Source: AP-15 sp963781215
GTDB taxonomy: Bacteria > Pseudomonadota > Alphaproteobacteria > ATCC43930 > CGMCC-115725
Length of the DNA: 64,000 bases
Reading direction: 5' to 3'
Assembly: GCA_963781215.1 (NCBI GenBank)
Contig: CAWAFE010000022.1
Coordinates: 1 to 64,000 of the forward strand
Both the position numbers and the translations under genes were made by a program. A model generated the notes under the pieces. The model did not search any database and was not told the DNA's origin. It was given only the letters and a program-made list of their open reading frames with translations. Shown here piece after piece: positions 27,997 to 36,180 of this stretch (positions within the stretch are counted from its first letter, which is position 1; each line of letters starts with the position of its first letter).

Positions 27997-28356
27997 GATA
28001 AAATTGAACGCACAGCTTCAGGAGAGAGGTCCGGACTATAACCTCGACTTCGCCGCGCAACGTTGGACGCCCGTTACCTTCACCAGGGATGCGGCGACCC
28101 TGGTGGACATTAAGAGGCCTTCTAACGACGCGCATCCGCAGCGGTACAAGACGGTGCTCTGATTGGCAAACCTCAGACGCGGTCGCACCGCGCGAGCCTC
28201 GAAATCGCGCCGAATGCGGTCGGCGATTTCCGCCGTCAGGGCTGCGTTAGAGCGTTGGGGAACCTCGGGGAGCACTGAGAAAACCAATTTTGCGAAACGG
28301 ATTAGGCGAGATCGGCCCGCCGATGTTCCTGATGACCGCACCGCCAGTCCGACCCT
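27997..28356. other. relic sequence downstream of the SDR fusion
   Basis: The minus-strand text just below 28,357 continues the broken SDR in another frame (LALPHMKGRTGGAV) and then loses homology. No other feature was found. Confidence 0.4.
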
Positions 28357-29664
28357 TCATGTGCGGCAAAGCGAGGGGATCATTCGCACCGTCTGGATCA
28401 GGTTCCGTTCCAGCGCGCCGCGCCAGTCGTCATCGCTGCTGTCGGCAACGCGCGCGCCGCCGCCACCGCCGACATTGTTGACCAGAATGTCGATGCCGCC
28501 ATAGGCCGTGACGGTGGCCTCGATCAGCCGGTGGGCATGATCGGGATTGCCCACATCACCGGCATGAGGGGTGACTTCAGCGCCGGTTGCGCGCAGGACG
28601 GTTTCCGCTTCGCGCAACTGCTCGGTCGAGCGCCCCGACAGCATTACGCGGCATCCCTCGGCGGCAAACGCTTTGGCGGTCGCTAATCCGATGCCGCGGC
28701 TGGAGCCGGTAACAAGGGCGATCTTGCCGGTCAGTTTGAGATCCATGACATCGGTTCCCTGAGCGCTTATCCCGCTATCGGCCTTGCGTTCGGCGATCCA
28801 GGACTTCACCTGGTCGTAATAGTTGGCGAGATAGTGTTCGGCGATGTCGTCGGCGGTGGTAGCCCAAACGCCATCATGCCCGAGGATGTAGCTCAGCGCC
28901 TCGTCGAGATGCCTGGCCGCGTTCGGCCGACCGATATTGTGCGGGTGCAGCGACAGGCACATCACCCGCCCGTTCTCGGCGCCCTCGCGGTAGAGCGTGT
29001 CGAACTGGTCCTTGATCATCTGCTGGAAGTAATCCGCCTCGCGGTTCCAGGCGAGCATGCCGGCGTCGTTGGTCTGGCCGGTATAGGGCACGAAGATGAA
29101 TTTCTGACCGCCGCGGACATTGATGGGCCAAGGCTGGTCGTCGATGATCCATGACGTGTGGTAGACGCAGCCCGCCTCGGCCATCAGGTCGTCCGTCCGC
29201 GCCGTGTACCCGGCTCCGCCACCGAGCCGTCCTTTCAGGCGCTTGCCGGTCATCTCCTTGAGATGGGTGATGAAGTCCTGCCAGTAGGCCCGTTCCTGCT
29301 CCTCAGTGTAGTCGTAAATCGGGCGGCTGTTGTAGAGACCATGCGCCATGTAGTCCCAGTCGGCGGTGATCATGGCGTCCTTGATCTCGGGGAAGTGGTC
29401 CAGAATCTCGAGGTTGAGGCAGCAGCAGGCGCGCAGTTTGTGCTTGTTCAGCACGTCGAGCATGCGCCAGAAGCCGACTCGGTTGCCGTAATCCATGCGC
29501 GAATAGTGCGGGATGTCCGGCTGGGTCGGCCGGTTCTCCGGCAGGTACTCAAAGAACTCCATGTTCGGCGCGACCCAGAACGCGACCCGCGCATTGTTCG
29601 GCCATTTGATGATCGGGCGGTCATTGATCGGAGCGTAGTCGAAGCGGCCGGGCGGAAGGGTCAT
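28357..29664 (-). pseudogene. polysaccharide deacetylase joined in frame to a truncated SDR
   Basis: 435 codons from ATG 29664. Residues 1-300 are a complete NodB-like polysaccharide deacetylase/allantoinase-type domain (RFDYAPINDRPIIKWPNNAR, YGNRVGFWRMLDVLNKHKLR, LSLHPHNIGRPNAARHLDEA). After a short bridge (SGISAQGTDV) an SDR begins at MDLKLTGKIALVTGSSRGIG with NNVGGGGG, and is cut by a frameshift near 28,380 in front of its catalytic residues. The SDR part resembles the intact SDR at 54278. The deacetylase part may still be active; the fusion looks like the product of deletion between two genes. Confidence 0.75.
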
Positions 29665-29718
29665 CTTGTCGTCTCCGTTCGACTTGCAAGGGAATGGTCC
29701 AAGAACGGTCAATGGCAG

Positions 29719-30648
29719 CTAGGACGACTGCACCTTGAACCAGTCGATTATCTCGTTGCCGGTGGCCTTCCACACTCCGCGGTGAGCGCAGATGTGACCC
29801 AGCACCTCGTCGAGATGCCGGATGCGCCAGGGCTGGCCCATGATCCAGGGATGCAGATGCAGCACCATGAGCCGCCCGGTGGCGGCACCGTCGGCATAGA
29901 GCCCGTCGAACCACTCGCGCCACAAGAGGTTGACTTCGTTGATCGTGCGCCGGCCGTGCAGGTGGATGTAGTTGTCGTCGAGATAGCCGTTGACGCCGAG
30001 CGAGTAGAGCTCGCCGGTCTTCGGCGTCATCCGGTAGGGCTGCTCGTCATTGCCCCAGTCGCAGACATAGCGGATGCCCTCGGCGGCGAGCAGATTGGGG
30101 GTGTTCGGCGTCTCCTGGAAGTCGGGGCCGGACCAGCCGACGGGGCGCGTGCCGGTCGCCCGCTCGACCGCCGCGATCGAGGCGCGGATATATTCGCGTT
30201 CCTCTTCTTCGGACATGCCGATATGGATGATGCGCCGGCGCGACAACCCGTGCGCAATGAACTCGGCGCCGCGTTTCTGGCCCTCCTTGACGAGCGTCGG
30301 ATAATGGTCGGCCACCGCGTTGTCTAGCGCCAGGGTCGGCGTGATGTCGTACTTATCGAGCACGGCGAGAATGCGAAAAATCCCAACCCGGTTGCCGTAT
30401 TCGTGGTTGCCGTAGCCGCCGATATCCGGGAATTGCGGCTGGTTGCCGGTCCACATTCCCTCGGGACCACCCATCGGGCTCACCGCCACCGGGGTGCCGG
30501 CCGGCACCTCCCAATCCCAATGCTCCAGGTTGACGATGACCGCCAGGGCGACCCAGGCGCCCTCCGGCCATCGCAGAGGAGGGCGAGCAACGATCGGCGA
30601 CCAGGCATAGAATTCCTGGTCCATTCCATGGGCGCGCTTTGCGGGCAT
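29719..30648 (-). CDS. polysaccharide deacetylase / PuuE-like allantoinase family protein
   Basis: 309 residues, NodB-type fold. Visible blocks: MGGPEGMWTGNQPQFPDIGG, YGNHEYGNRVGIFRILAVLD, AEFIAHGLSRRR, GWSGPDFQETPNTPNLLAAE and the C-terminal LMVLHLHPWIMGQPWRIRHL. These cytosolic members hydrolyse N-acyl or cyclic amide substrates; the true substrate is unknown. It is related to, and co-directional with, the next deacetylase-SDR gene 54 bases downstream, so they form an operon and likely arose by duplication. Confidence 0.85.
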   Translation of the reverse strand: MPAKRAHGMDQEFYAWSPIVARPPLRWPEGAWVALAVIVNLEHWDWEVPAGTPVAVSPMGGPEGMWTGNQPQFPDIGGYGNHEYGNRVGIFRILAVLDKYDITPTLALDNAVADHYPTLVKEGQKRGAEFIAHGLSRRRIIHIGMSEEEEREYIRASIAAVERATGTRPVGWSGPDFQETPNTPNLLAAEGIRYVCDWGNDEQPYRMTPKTGELYSLGVNGYLDDNYIHLHGRRTINEVNLLWREWFDGLYADGAATGRLMVLHLHPWIMGQPWRIRHLDEVLGHICAHRGVWKATGNEIIDWFKVQSS

Positions 30649-30857
30649 CGGTCGCTCCGGCTGCTTCGTGGGGACACACTATGACATGTCCTGGTACCTC
30701 GCGCCGGATCTTGATCGCCTGCTTGCCGATCGCGGCGTAGAAGGCGAGCAACCGCTGGATGGCCCGGGGCCGATCTTCTCGCCGCCGACCACCTCGACCA
30801 AAGTACCAAATGCGCGGGATTAAAAAGGGTGGCCGATGACGCAGCGTTCGTGGTGGC

Positions 30858-30917
30858 GGCAAGGCTCCGGGCCACGGCCGCACCAGACGCGCCGGCGCGG
30901 ATGATCAGCACATCCAC
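30858..30917 (-). pseudogene. N-terminal stub of an FAD-dependent (GMC-like) oxidoreductase
   Basis: Only VDVLIIRAGASGAAVARSLA is recognisable. It is the beta-alpha-beta dinucleotide-binding start of GMC-type oxidoreductases with the first glycine changed to arginine. No later motif of the family follows. Confidence 0.4.
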
Positions 30918-30941
30918 GGGGCTGTTCCTACCGGTCTTCCC

Positions 30942-31566
30942 TCACCTGGAGCGGGATACCCGGATCAGCGCCTGAGAACGTGGGTTCGCAGGCGGCGAGC
31001 TGGGCTCCGAAGACAAGACCGAGCCTAGCGCCGCAACCACGTCCGGCCCCACCGACTGCCTCACCAACATCTTCACGATCGCGTCGAAATACTCGTCCGC
31101 CAGCGCCCGCAACTCGTCATCGGTGCGATCCTGCACCGGATGCGGGATGAACACCAAAGCCGGGTCGGTGCCCAGCGCCTTGGCCTGCGCCTCCGCCCCT
31201 GAATGAACTCCGTCGTCGCCACGCCTACCGTTGGAATACCACACGCCTCGAAGTCCGCGATGTCATGCGTACAGCACGATATGCAGGACCCTCAGTCGCT
31301 CAGCCCTTCGATGACGAGGTTGGCTTCAGTAGCGATCTGCTGCTGCAGCGGCAATGGTGCGGGCCGCGTGTTGGTCGGCTTGGCATAGTGCTTGAACGCG
31401 ATACCGCGCTCGCCGAGCCGTTCGCCCAGTCGCTTCAGGGACACGTCCCCGCGCGCCTTGGCGATGTCGAAAATGCCGATGGTCAGCCCGTCGAGCTTTT
31501 CGGGCCGTGTCAGCCGCGGTCTGATGGTCGGAGATTGCTCCGACGTGGATCGAGTAGCACAGTCAA
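30942..31566 (-). pseudogene. UGSC-family selenoprotein gene with in-frame TGA and one frameshift
   Basis: Starts with TTG at 31566, seven bases after AAGGAGG (LTVLLDP). One base appears lost near 31,545, after which the frame reads TSEQSPTIRPRLTRPEKLDG, LTIGIFDIAKARGDVSLKRL, NLVIEGLSD, TGA (31292-31294), GSCISCCTHDIADFEACGIP, ALVFIPHPVQDRTDDELRAL. The family is named for its U/C-G-S-C motif, where U is selenocysteine; here the U position is TGA. A selC gene lies 1.3 kb upstream. The N-terminal frameshift argues that the gene is decaying, unless it is a sequencing error. Details of the proposed SECIS are given separately. Confidence 0.75.
31253..31291 (-). promoter_or_regulatory. candidate bacterial SECIS hairpin after the UGSC TGA
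   Basis: Directly after the TGA: GTCC (31289-31286), six unpaired bases, TCGTGC (31279-31274), loop TGTAC, GCATGA (31268-31263), six unpaired bases, GGAC (31256-31253). The two stems pair fully (one G-U). The apical loop holds GU and starts 18 bases after the TGA, within the spacing used by bacterial SelB-dependent hairpins. Confidence 0.45.
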
Positions 31567-32640
31567 TTCCGCACCTCCTTCGTTATCGGGATGCTGCCGC
31601 GGGGGTCGCTCGACGACCAGCCGCCGATGATGCCGGAAAACATCCCGACCCCGCCTCCAGAGCGAACGATCATCAGCCCGCCCGGACGAAACTTGTTGAC
31701 GCTATTACGCGCAAGCGAGGCCGGCCCGCCTTCGGCAATGCCCTTGGCGCCCGCGGCCAACTCCGCGCCGGGGATTTCGCACAGCTTGTAAAACTCGTCG
31801 TAGAGCCGTGCCTTCGACCAGCCGGCGTTGCGAAACGTCCGCTCGTGCTCGGGACAAATCACCAAGAGCGCATCGCAGGCCGGCGCCAGCTAGACGTTAT
31901 GGATTGCCTTCACCGACTCGGCAAAGCTGCGCGCCAGGCTTTCCGGCTCGCGCGATTTCTGGTCGACCATGCCCTGTAGACCAAAACCGGCAAAGACCGT
32001 GACCGCCGATTGCCCAGGCTTCATACCGCGCTCAACCGAGGGCGGCTCCCAGGGCACGAGCCTTCCTCGTCCTCGGCGAAGCAGTAGGTGTATTTGCCGG
32101 GATTGCCAGTGTCGCGCGGTCGACCTCCTGCGGCCGACCGCCGCCGATATTGTGGATCAGCAGTTGCAAGGCGCGGCCGATCGCGGCATGGGCACGGTTG
32201 CCCTGGCCGAGCACGTTGCCCTTGGCGTTCATGCCGATGCGATGCCGGATCGGCCCGTTCACGACCATGACCGGACCGACGAACATCGTCGTCGCCAGCA
32301 CCCCATGCATCGCAAAGCCTTCTTCGAGCACGGCCTCGACCGCGGCGAGCACGACCGGCAGATACTCCGGCTTGCATCCGGCCATCACGGCATTCACCGC
32401 AATCTTTTCAACCGTCGCCGGCTGCAAGGCCGTTGGGATCAGCCCAATCACCTCCTGCGGGTCGCGCGATGTGCCGTCGAGCATGCGCAGCACCCGCTCC
32501 TCGGCCGGTGGCACCAGCGGTAGCCCGTCCGACCAGCCGCGCTCGCACATCGCCTCCTGGTCGTCCTCGTCTTCGCCGATCGTGATGCGGCGCGATTTGA
32601 GCCCGGTCTCGTTGAAGCGTATTTTCAGCCGTTCGATCAC
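31563..32640 (-). pseudogene. conserved gene upstream of UGSC gene, at least three lesions
   Basis: Recognisable from IERLKIRFNETGLKSRRITI and GWSDGLPLVPPAEERVLRML through ATVEKIAVNAVMAGCKPEYL and FVGPVMVVNGPIRHRIGMNA. A base is lost near 32,105 (DRATL to NPGKYTYCFAEDEEG), a second shift lies near 32,055 (PWEPPSVERGMKPGQSAVTV), and a TAG sits at 31890-31892 before LAPACDALLVICPEHERTFR. The C-terminus is LMIVRSGGGVGMFSGIIGGW to ITKEVRN. The native start is unclear because sequence beyond about 32,640 looks foreign. It overlaps the UGSC start by four bases, so the two were co-translated. The function is unknown. Confidence 0.6.
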
Positions 32641-32848
32641 CCCTGGCTCGATGTTTTTGGCGCCGCATCCCGGCCTTGAACCCGGCAGATCTAGGCCCAA
32701 CGGAACTAAGTCGAATGCAAGGAAGGCCCTGCCCTCACCGGCGGGGCTTTCCACATCTGTCCACCACAATCCAGCGCTTATTGATGGCTGTTATGATGGG
32801 CATTTTTGATTATCATCATGTAATATATTGATTTATTTTAAGTTTTTG
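32641..32848. other. AT-rich spacer below selC
   Basis: Contains an imperfect GC hairpin near 32,715-32,750 and then a very AT-rich stretch up to the tRNA 3' end. No gene seen. Confidence 0.35.
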
Positions 32849-32940
32849 CGGAAGAGGCAGGAGTCGAACCTACCGAGGACGCCTTCGCGCCCTCCGACGG
32901 TTTTGAAGACCGCGCGGGACACCGGCCCCGATGCTCTTCC
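32849..32940 (-). tRNA. selC: tRNA-Sec (anticodon TCA)
   Basis: On the minus strand the gene begins GGAAGAGCATCGGGGCCGG and ends CTCTTCCG. The anticodon loop CTTCAAA has TCA at 32904-32906, flanked by GGT/ACC stem bases. There is a long extra arm (GGAGGGCGC / GCGTCCTC) and a T arm GTAGG-TTCGACT-CCTGC, close to the E. coli selC T loop. The acceptor stem pairs GGAAGAG with CTCTTCC, followed by discriminator G. CCA is not encoded. Length 92. This reads UGA as selenocysteine, so the cell should encode SelA, SelB and SelD, which are not in the window. Confidence 0.93.
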
Positions 32941-33078
32941 GCAGCCATCCTATCAGGCTGTCGGAGCGCGCGCGACAGGGGCACGCCGCGGGCGATGGCC
33001 GGGTCTTGTGCTCGATCTCCAATCGGCGGATTATTGCAAAAGGTCCGCGCCGACCGGTCGTAGAAAAGGAGACGTCTG

Positions 33079-34374
33079 ATGCTGTCACGCGAAGAGAACG
33101 AGCTGGTGACCCGGGTTGGGGCGGGGACGCCGATGGGCGAGGTCTTGCGGCGGTATTGGATCCCGGCCTTTCTGTCGCGCGAATTGCCGGAGGCGGATTG
33201 CCCGCCGGTCCGCGTGCAGCTGTTGGGCGAGAAGCTCGTCGGGTTTCGCGACAGCGAGGGCCGCATCGGCCTCGTCGACGAGTTCTGCCCGCACCGCCGC
33301 GCCTCGCTGTGGTTCGGGCGTAACGAGGAATCGGGGTTGCGCTGCATCTATCACGGCTGGAAGTTCGACGTCGACGGCAACTGCCTCGACCAGATGAACG
33401 AGCCAGAGCAATTCTGCCACAAGGTGCATTTGACCGCCTATCCGACGACCGAGATCGGCGGGGTGATCTGGGCCTATATGGGGCCGCCCGAAAAGATGCC
33501 GGCGCCGCCCGCCTTCGAATGGACCCAGGTGCCGCAGACCCATCGCCACGTCTCGAAGGTGTGGGAGGAGTGCAACTGGCTGCAGGCGTTGGAAGGCGGC
33601 ATCGACACCTCGCACGCGCCGATCCTGCACCGCACGATCACGCCCAATACCAAGCGCCCCGGCATCCCGGTGCAGGGGCCGTTCGTGCGCGGCCGGGCAC
33701 CGCTGCTCGAGGTCGACATCACCGATTACGGCTATCGCTATGTCGGCATCCGCCCGCTCGACGACGACAAGACCTATGTCCGCTCGTACCATTTCGTAAT
33801 GCCGTTCACCCAGATCCGGCCGCAGCAGCTCGGCCGCGCCATGGGCGGCGGCGACCGCGAGATGATCGCCGGGCATATCTGGGTCCCGATCGACGACGAG
33901 AACTGCATGGTCTGGAACTGGATGTACAGCTATGGCGCCGTCGGGTTGACCGACGAGGACCGCATGGAGCGCGGCAACGGCAACGGCCCCGATTATGTCG
34001 AGCAATCGGGCGAGTTCCGCTCGTTCCGCAACAAGCGCAACGACTGGATGATCGACCGCCAGGTGCAGAAGCACGAGACCTTTACCGGCATCGACGGCGT
34101 CAACACCCAGGACCGCGCCGTGCAAGAGGGCATGGGGCCGATCGTCGACCGGTCGAAGGAATATCTGGGCCCGGCTGACCGAGCGATCATCGCTACACGC
34201 CGCCTGCTCCTCAATTCCATCAAGACGGTCGAGGCCGGCGGCGACCCGCTCGGCGCCGACGCGAGCTATTACACGGCCCGCGCGATCGAGAAGATCTTCC
34301 CGCGGCAGGAGACCTGGCGCGAGACGGTGCTGCCCGAGATGTACGCCGAGGAATTGCCGGTCGCCGCGAAATGA
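33079..34374 (+). CDS. Rieske oxygenase, large subunit (phthalate dioxygenase-like)
   Basis: 431 residues, with AAAAGGAGACGTCTG before the ATG. The N-terminal Rieske cluster is CPHRRASLW, 17 residues on to CIYHGWKF. The C-terminal catalytic domain has the mononuclear iron region NWLQALEGGIDTSHAPILH, which supplies the bridging Asp and iron-binding histidines. It should hydroxylate an aromatic or related carbon ring using electrons from a separate reductase, which is not encoded nearby. The substrate is unknown. It stands alone on the + strand, divergent from selC. Confidence 0.9.
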   Translation: MLSREENELVTRVGAGTPMGEVLRRYWIPAFLSRELPEADCPPVRVQLLGEKLVGFRDSEGRIGLVDEFCPHRRASLWFGRNEESGLRCIYHGWKFDVDGNCLDQMNEPEQFCHKVHLTAYPTTEIGGVIWAYMGPPEKMPAPPAFEWTQVPQTHRHVSKVWEECNWLQALEGGIDTSHAPILHRTITPNTKRPGIPVQGPFVRGRAPLLEVDITDYGYRYVGIRPLDDDKTYVRSYHFVMPFTQIRPQQLGRAMGGGDREMIAGHIWVPIDDENCMVWNWMYSYGAVGLTDEDRMERGNGNGPDYVEQSGEFRSFRNKRNDWMIDRQVQKHETFTGIDGVNTQDRAVQEGMGPIVDRSKEYLGPADRAIIATRRLLLNSIKTVEAGGDPLGADASYYTARAIEKIFPRQETWRETVLPEMYAEELPVAAK

Positions 34375-34524
34375 CGCCCGCGGCTGGTTCCCGGCGATAT
34401 CCCGCCGGGGGCGCCCGGCGGGGCTGAGGACTGGAGTGCGCCCGGCCTCACGAGGATGTGATTCGCCGGGCCGCAACCCTCGATGCCAGTTGAAGGGGGC
34501 AAATTTACCCCGTAGAGGTCGGCA

Positions 34525-35475
34525 ATGACCCAGCCGGAGCTTTCGGCATTGGATCCGCGCAAGTTCGACGATCCCTTTATCACGGCAAAGGGCGAACGGC
34601 GGGCATCGGTCGCGCTGAAAGGGCTTGAGACCCTGTGGCTCAATACTGGCACCTTGTGTAATTTGACCTGCGGCCACTGCTACATCGAATCCTCGCCGAA
34701 GAACGATCGCCTAGTCTATCTATCGGCGGCGGAGGTCACCGAATATCTCGACGAGATCGAACGGGACGGGATCGGCACCTCGCTGATCGGCTTCACCGGC
34801 GGCGAGCCGTTCATGAACCCCGAATTGCCGGCCATGCTCGAAGACGCGCTGTCGCGCGGCTTCGCCGCTCTGGTGCTGACCAACGCCATGAAGCCGATGG
34901 CCAAGTGCCGGCCGGCGCTGCTGCGGCTCAGGGAGCGCCACGGCGAGCGGCTGACGATCCGGGTCTCGATCGACCATTATGGCCGCGCGGTGCACGAGGC
35001 CGAGCGCGGCCGGCGCAGCTGGCAGCCGACGATCGATGGGCTCCTATGGCTGGCGCGAAACGGATTTTCGCTGCATGTCGCGAGCCGGCGGCTGTCGGGC
35101 AAATCCGAGGCCGAGATCCGCGCCGGCTTTGCCCTTCTGTTCGCCGAGCTCGGCGTCGCGATCGACGCCGACGATCCGGTGGCGCTGATGGTGTTTCCGG
35201 AAATGGACGCCATGGCCGACGTGCCCGAGATAACCGAGGCGTGCTGGGGCATCCTCGGCAAGTCGCCCGAGAGTGTGATGTGCGCGACCTCGCGCATGGT
35301 CGTCAAGCGGAAGGGGGCGGCGCGTGCGGCGGTCCTCGCCTGCACTCTGTTACCTTACGACCCGCGGTTCGAGCTCGGCCATACCCTCGCCGAGGCGAGT
35401 GGTGCGGTGCCGCTCAACCACCCGCATTGCGCCAAATTCTGCGTCCTCGGCGGCGGCGCCTGCAGCCGCGGGTGA
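34525..35475 (+). CDS. radical SAM protein
   Basis: 316 residues. The 4Fe-4S motif is CNLTCGHCYIES; the GGEPFMNPEL box that binds SAM and the ISVDHYG-like strand RVSIDHYGRAVHEAERG follow. The C-terminal cysteines (HPHCAKFCVLGGGACSRG) could bind an auxiliary cluster, as in SPASM-like proteins. The substrate is unknown. It lies 150 bases after the Rieske gene in the same direction, and the space holds no clear terminator. Confidence 0.85.
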   Translation: MTQPELSALDPRKFDDPFITAKGERRASVALKGLETLWLNTGTLCNLTCGHCYIESSPKNDRLVYLSAAEVTEYLDEIERDGIGTSLIGFTGGEPFMNPELPAMLEDALSRGFAALVLTNAMKPMAKCRPALLRLRERHGERLTIRVSIDHYGRAVHEAERGRRSWQPTIDGLLWLARNGFSLHVASRRLSGKSEAEIRAGFALLFAELGVAIDADDPVALMVFPEMDAMADVPEITEACWGILGKSPESVMCATSRMVVKRKGAARAAVLACTLLPYDPRFELGHTLAEASGAVPLNHPHCAKFCVLGGGACSRG

Positions 35476-35489
35476 GCGGCCCGCCGGCC

Positions 35490-36146
35490 CTATAGTCCCG
35501 GCAAAGTTAGAGCGGCGGTCTGGTGCAGGACCTCGGTCGAGCCCTCCCAGATCATCCTGAGCGCGACGAAGGTGATGATCCCGAGTCCGACCCAGGAAAT
35601 CCAGAAATGGCGCTCCAAGAGCCGCGCGATGAAGGTCGAGGCGACACCCATCAGCGCGACCGACAGGATCAGCCCGAAGGCCAGCACCCAGAAATGGTCG
35701 CGCGCGGTCCCAGCCACCGCCAAGACGTTGTCGAGCGACATCGACACGTCCGCCAAGACGATCTGAGTGAGCGCGGCCCTCGCGCTCTTCGGCTGCACCC
35801 GCAGCGTGCTCGTGCAGTGGCCATCTGGCCCCGCGGCCTCATGCCCGTTGCGCCGCGTCTGCCGGAGCTCGCGGTACATCTTCCACGACACCCAGAGCAG
35901 CAGCACGCCGCCGGCCAGGGTCAGCCCGATGATGGCAAGGAGGGAGGCGGTAAAATAGGCGAACAGGATGCGCAGCACGGTCGCGGCGGCGATGCCGAGG
36001 CAGATGACCCGCCGGCGCTGCTCGGCGGGGAGGGAGGACGCCGCCATCCCGACGACGATGGCGTTGTCGCCGGCGAGCACGATGTCGATGATCACCACCG
36101 ACAACAGCGCGCCGAGTTGATTAACGTCGATCAGCACCTCCGCCAC
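35490..36146 (-). CDS. TerC/YjbE family integral membrane protein
   Basis: About 218 residues if translation begins at GTG 36146; an ATG at 36182 gives 230 but overlaps the divergent MFS start. Family hallmarks: LLSVVIIDIVLAGDNAIVVG and VLADVSMSLDNVLAVAG, with paired acidic and asparagine residues in the membrane, and seven predicted helices. TerC/YjbE proteins are linked to metal-ion export (manganese, calcium) and tellurite resistance. It ends 14 bases from the radical SAM stop, convergent. Confidence 0.88.
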   Translation of the reverse strand: MAEVLIDVNQLGALLSVVIIDIVLAGDNAIVVGMAASSLPAEQRRRVICLGIAAATVLRILFAYFTASLLAIIGLTLAGGVLLLWVSWKMYRELRQTRRNGHEAAGPDGHCTSTLRVQPKSARAALTQIVLADVSMSLDNVLAVAGTARDHFWVLAFGLILSVALMGVASTFIARLLERHFWISWVGLGIITFVALRMIWEGSTEVLHQTAALTLPGL

Positions 36147-36180
36147 ATAAGCATCGAGCCGCGCATCTTCGAGGCCTTCC

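Noticed and set aside
27977..28162. 61-codon + strand frame after the small protein at 27769
   Set aside because: It overlaps the end of the upstream gene and has no ribosome binding site or motif.
31292..31294. TGA in the UGSC gene as a simple nonsense mutation
   Set aside because: It falls exactly on the selenocysteine position of the family and selC is adjacent; decoding as Sec is the better reading, although the gene has another lesion.
32715..32750. GC hairpin as a terminator
   Set aside because: The stem is imperfect and the T-run short, with no clear upstream gene in the needed direction.
33085..34677. Minus strand open frame opposite the Rieske gene
   Set aside because: The + strand has both iron-binding motifs and a clear ribosome binding site.
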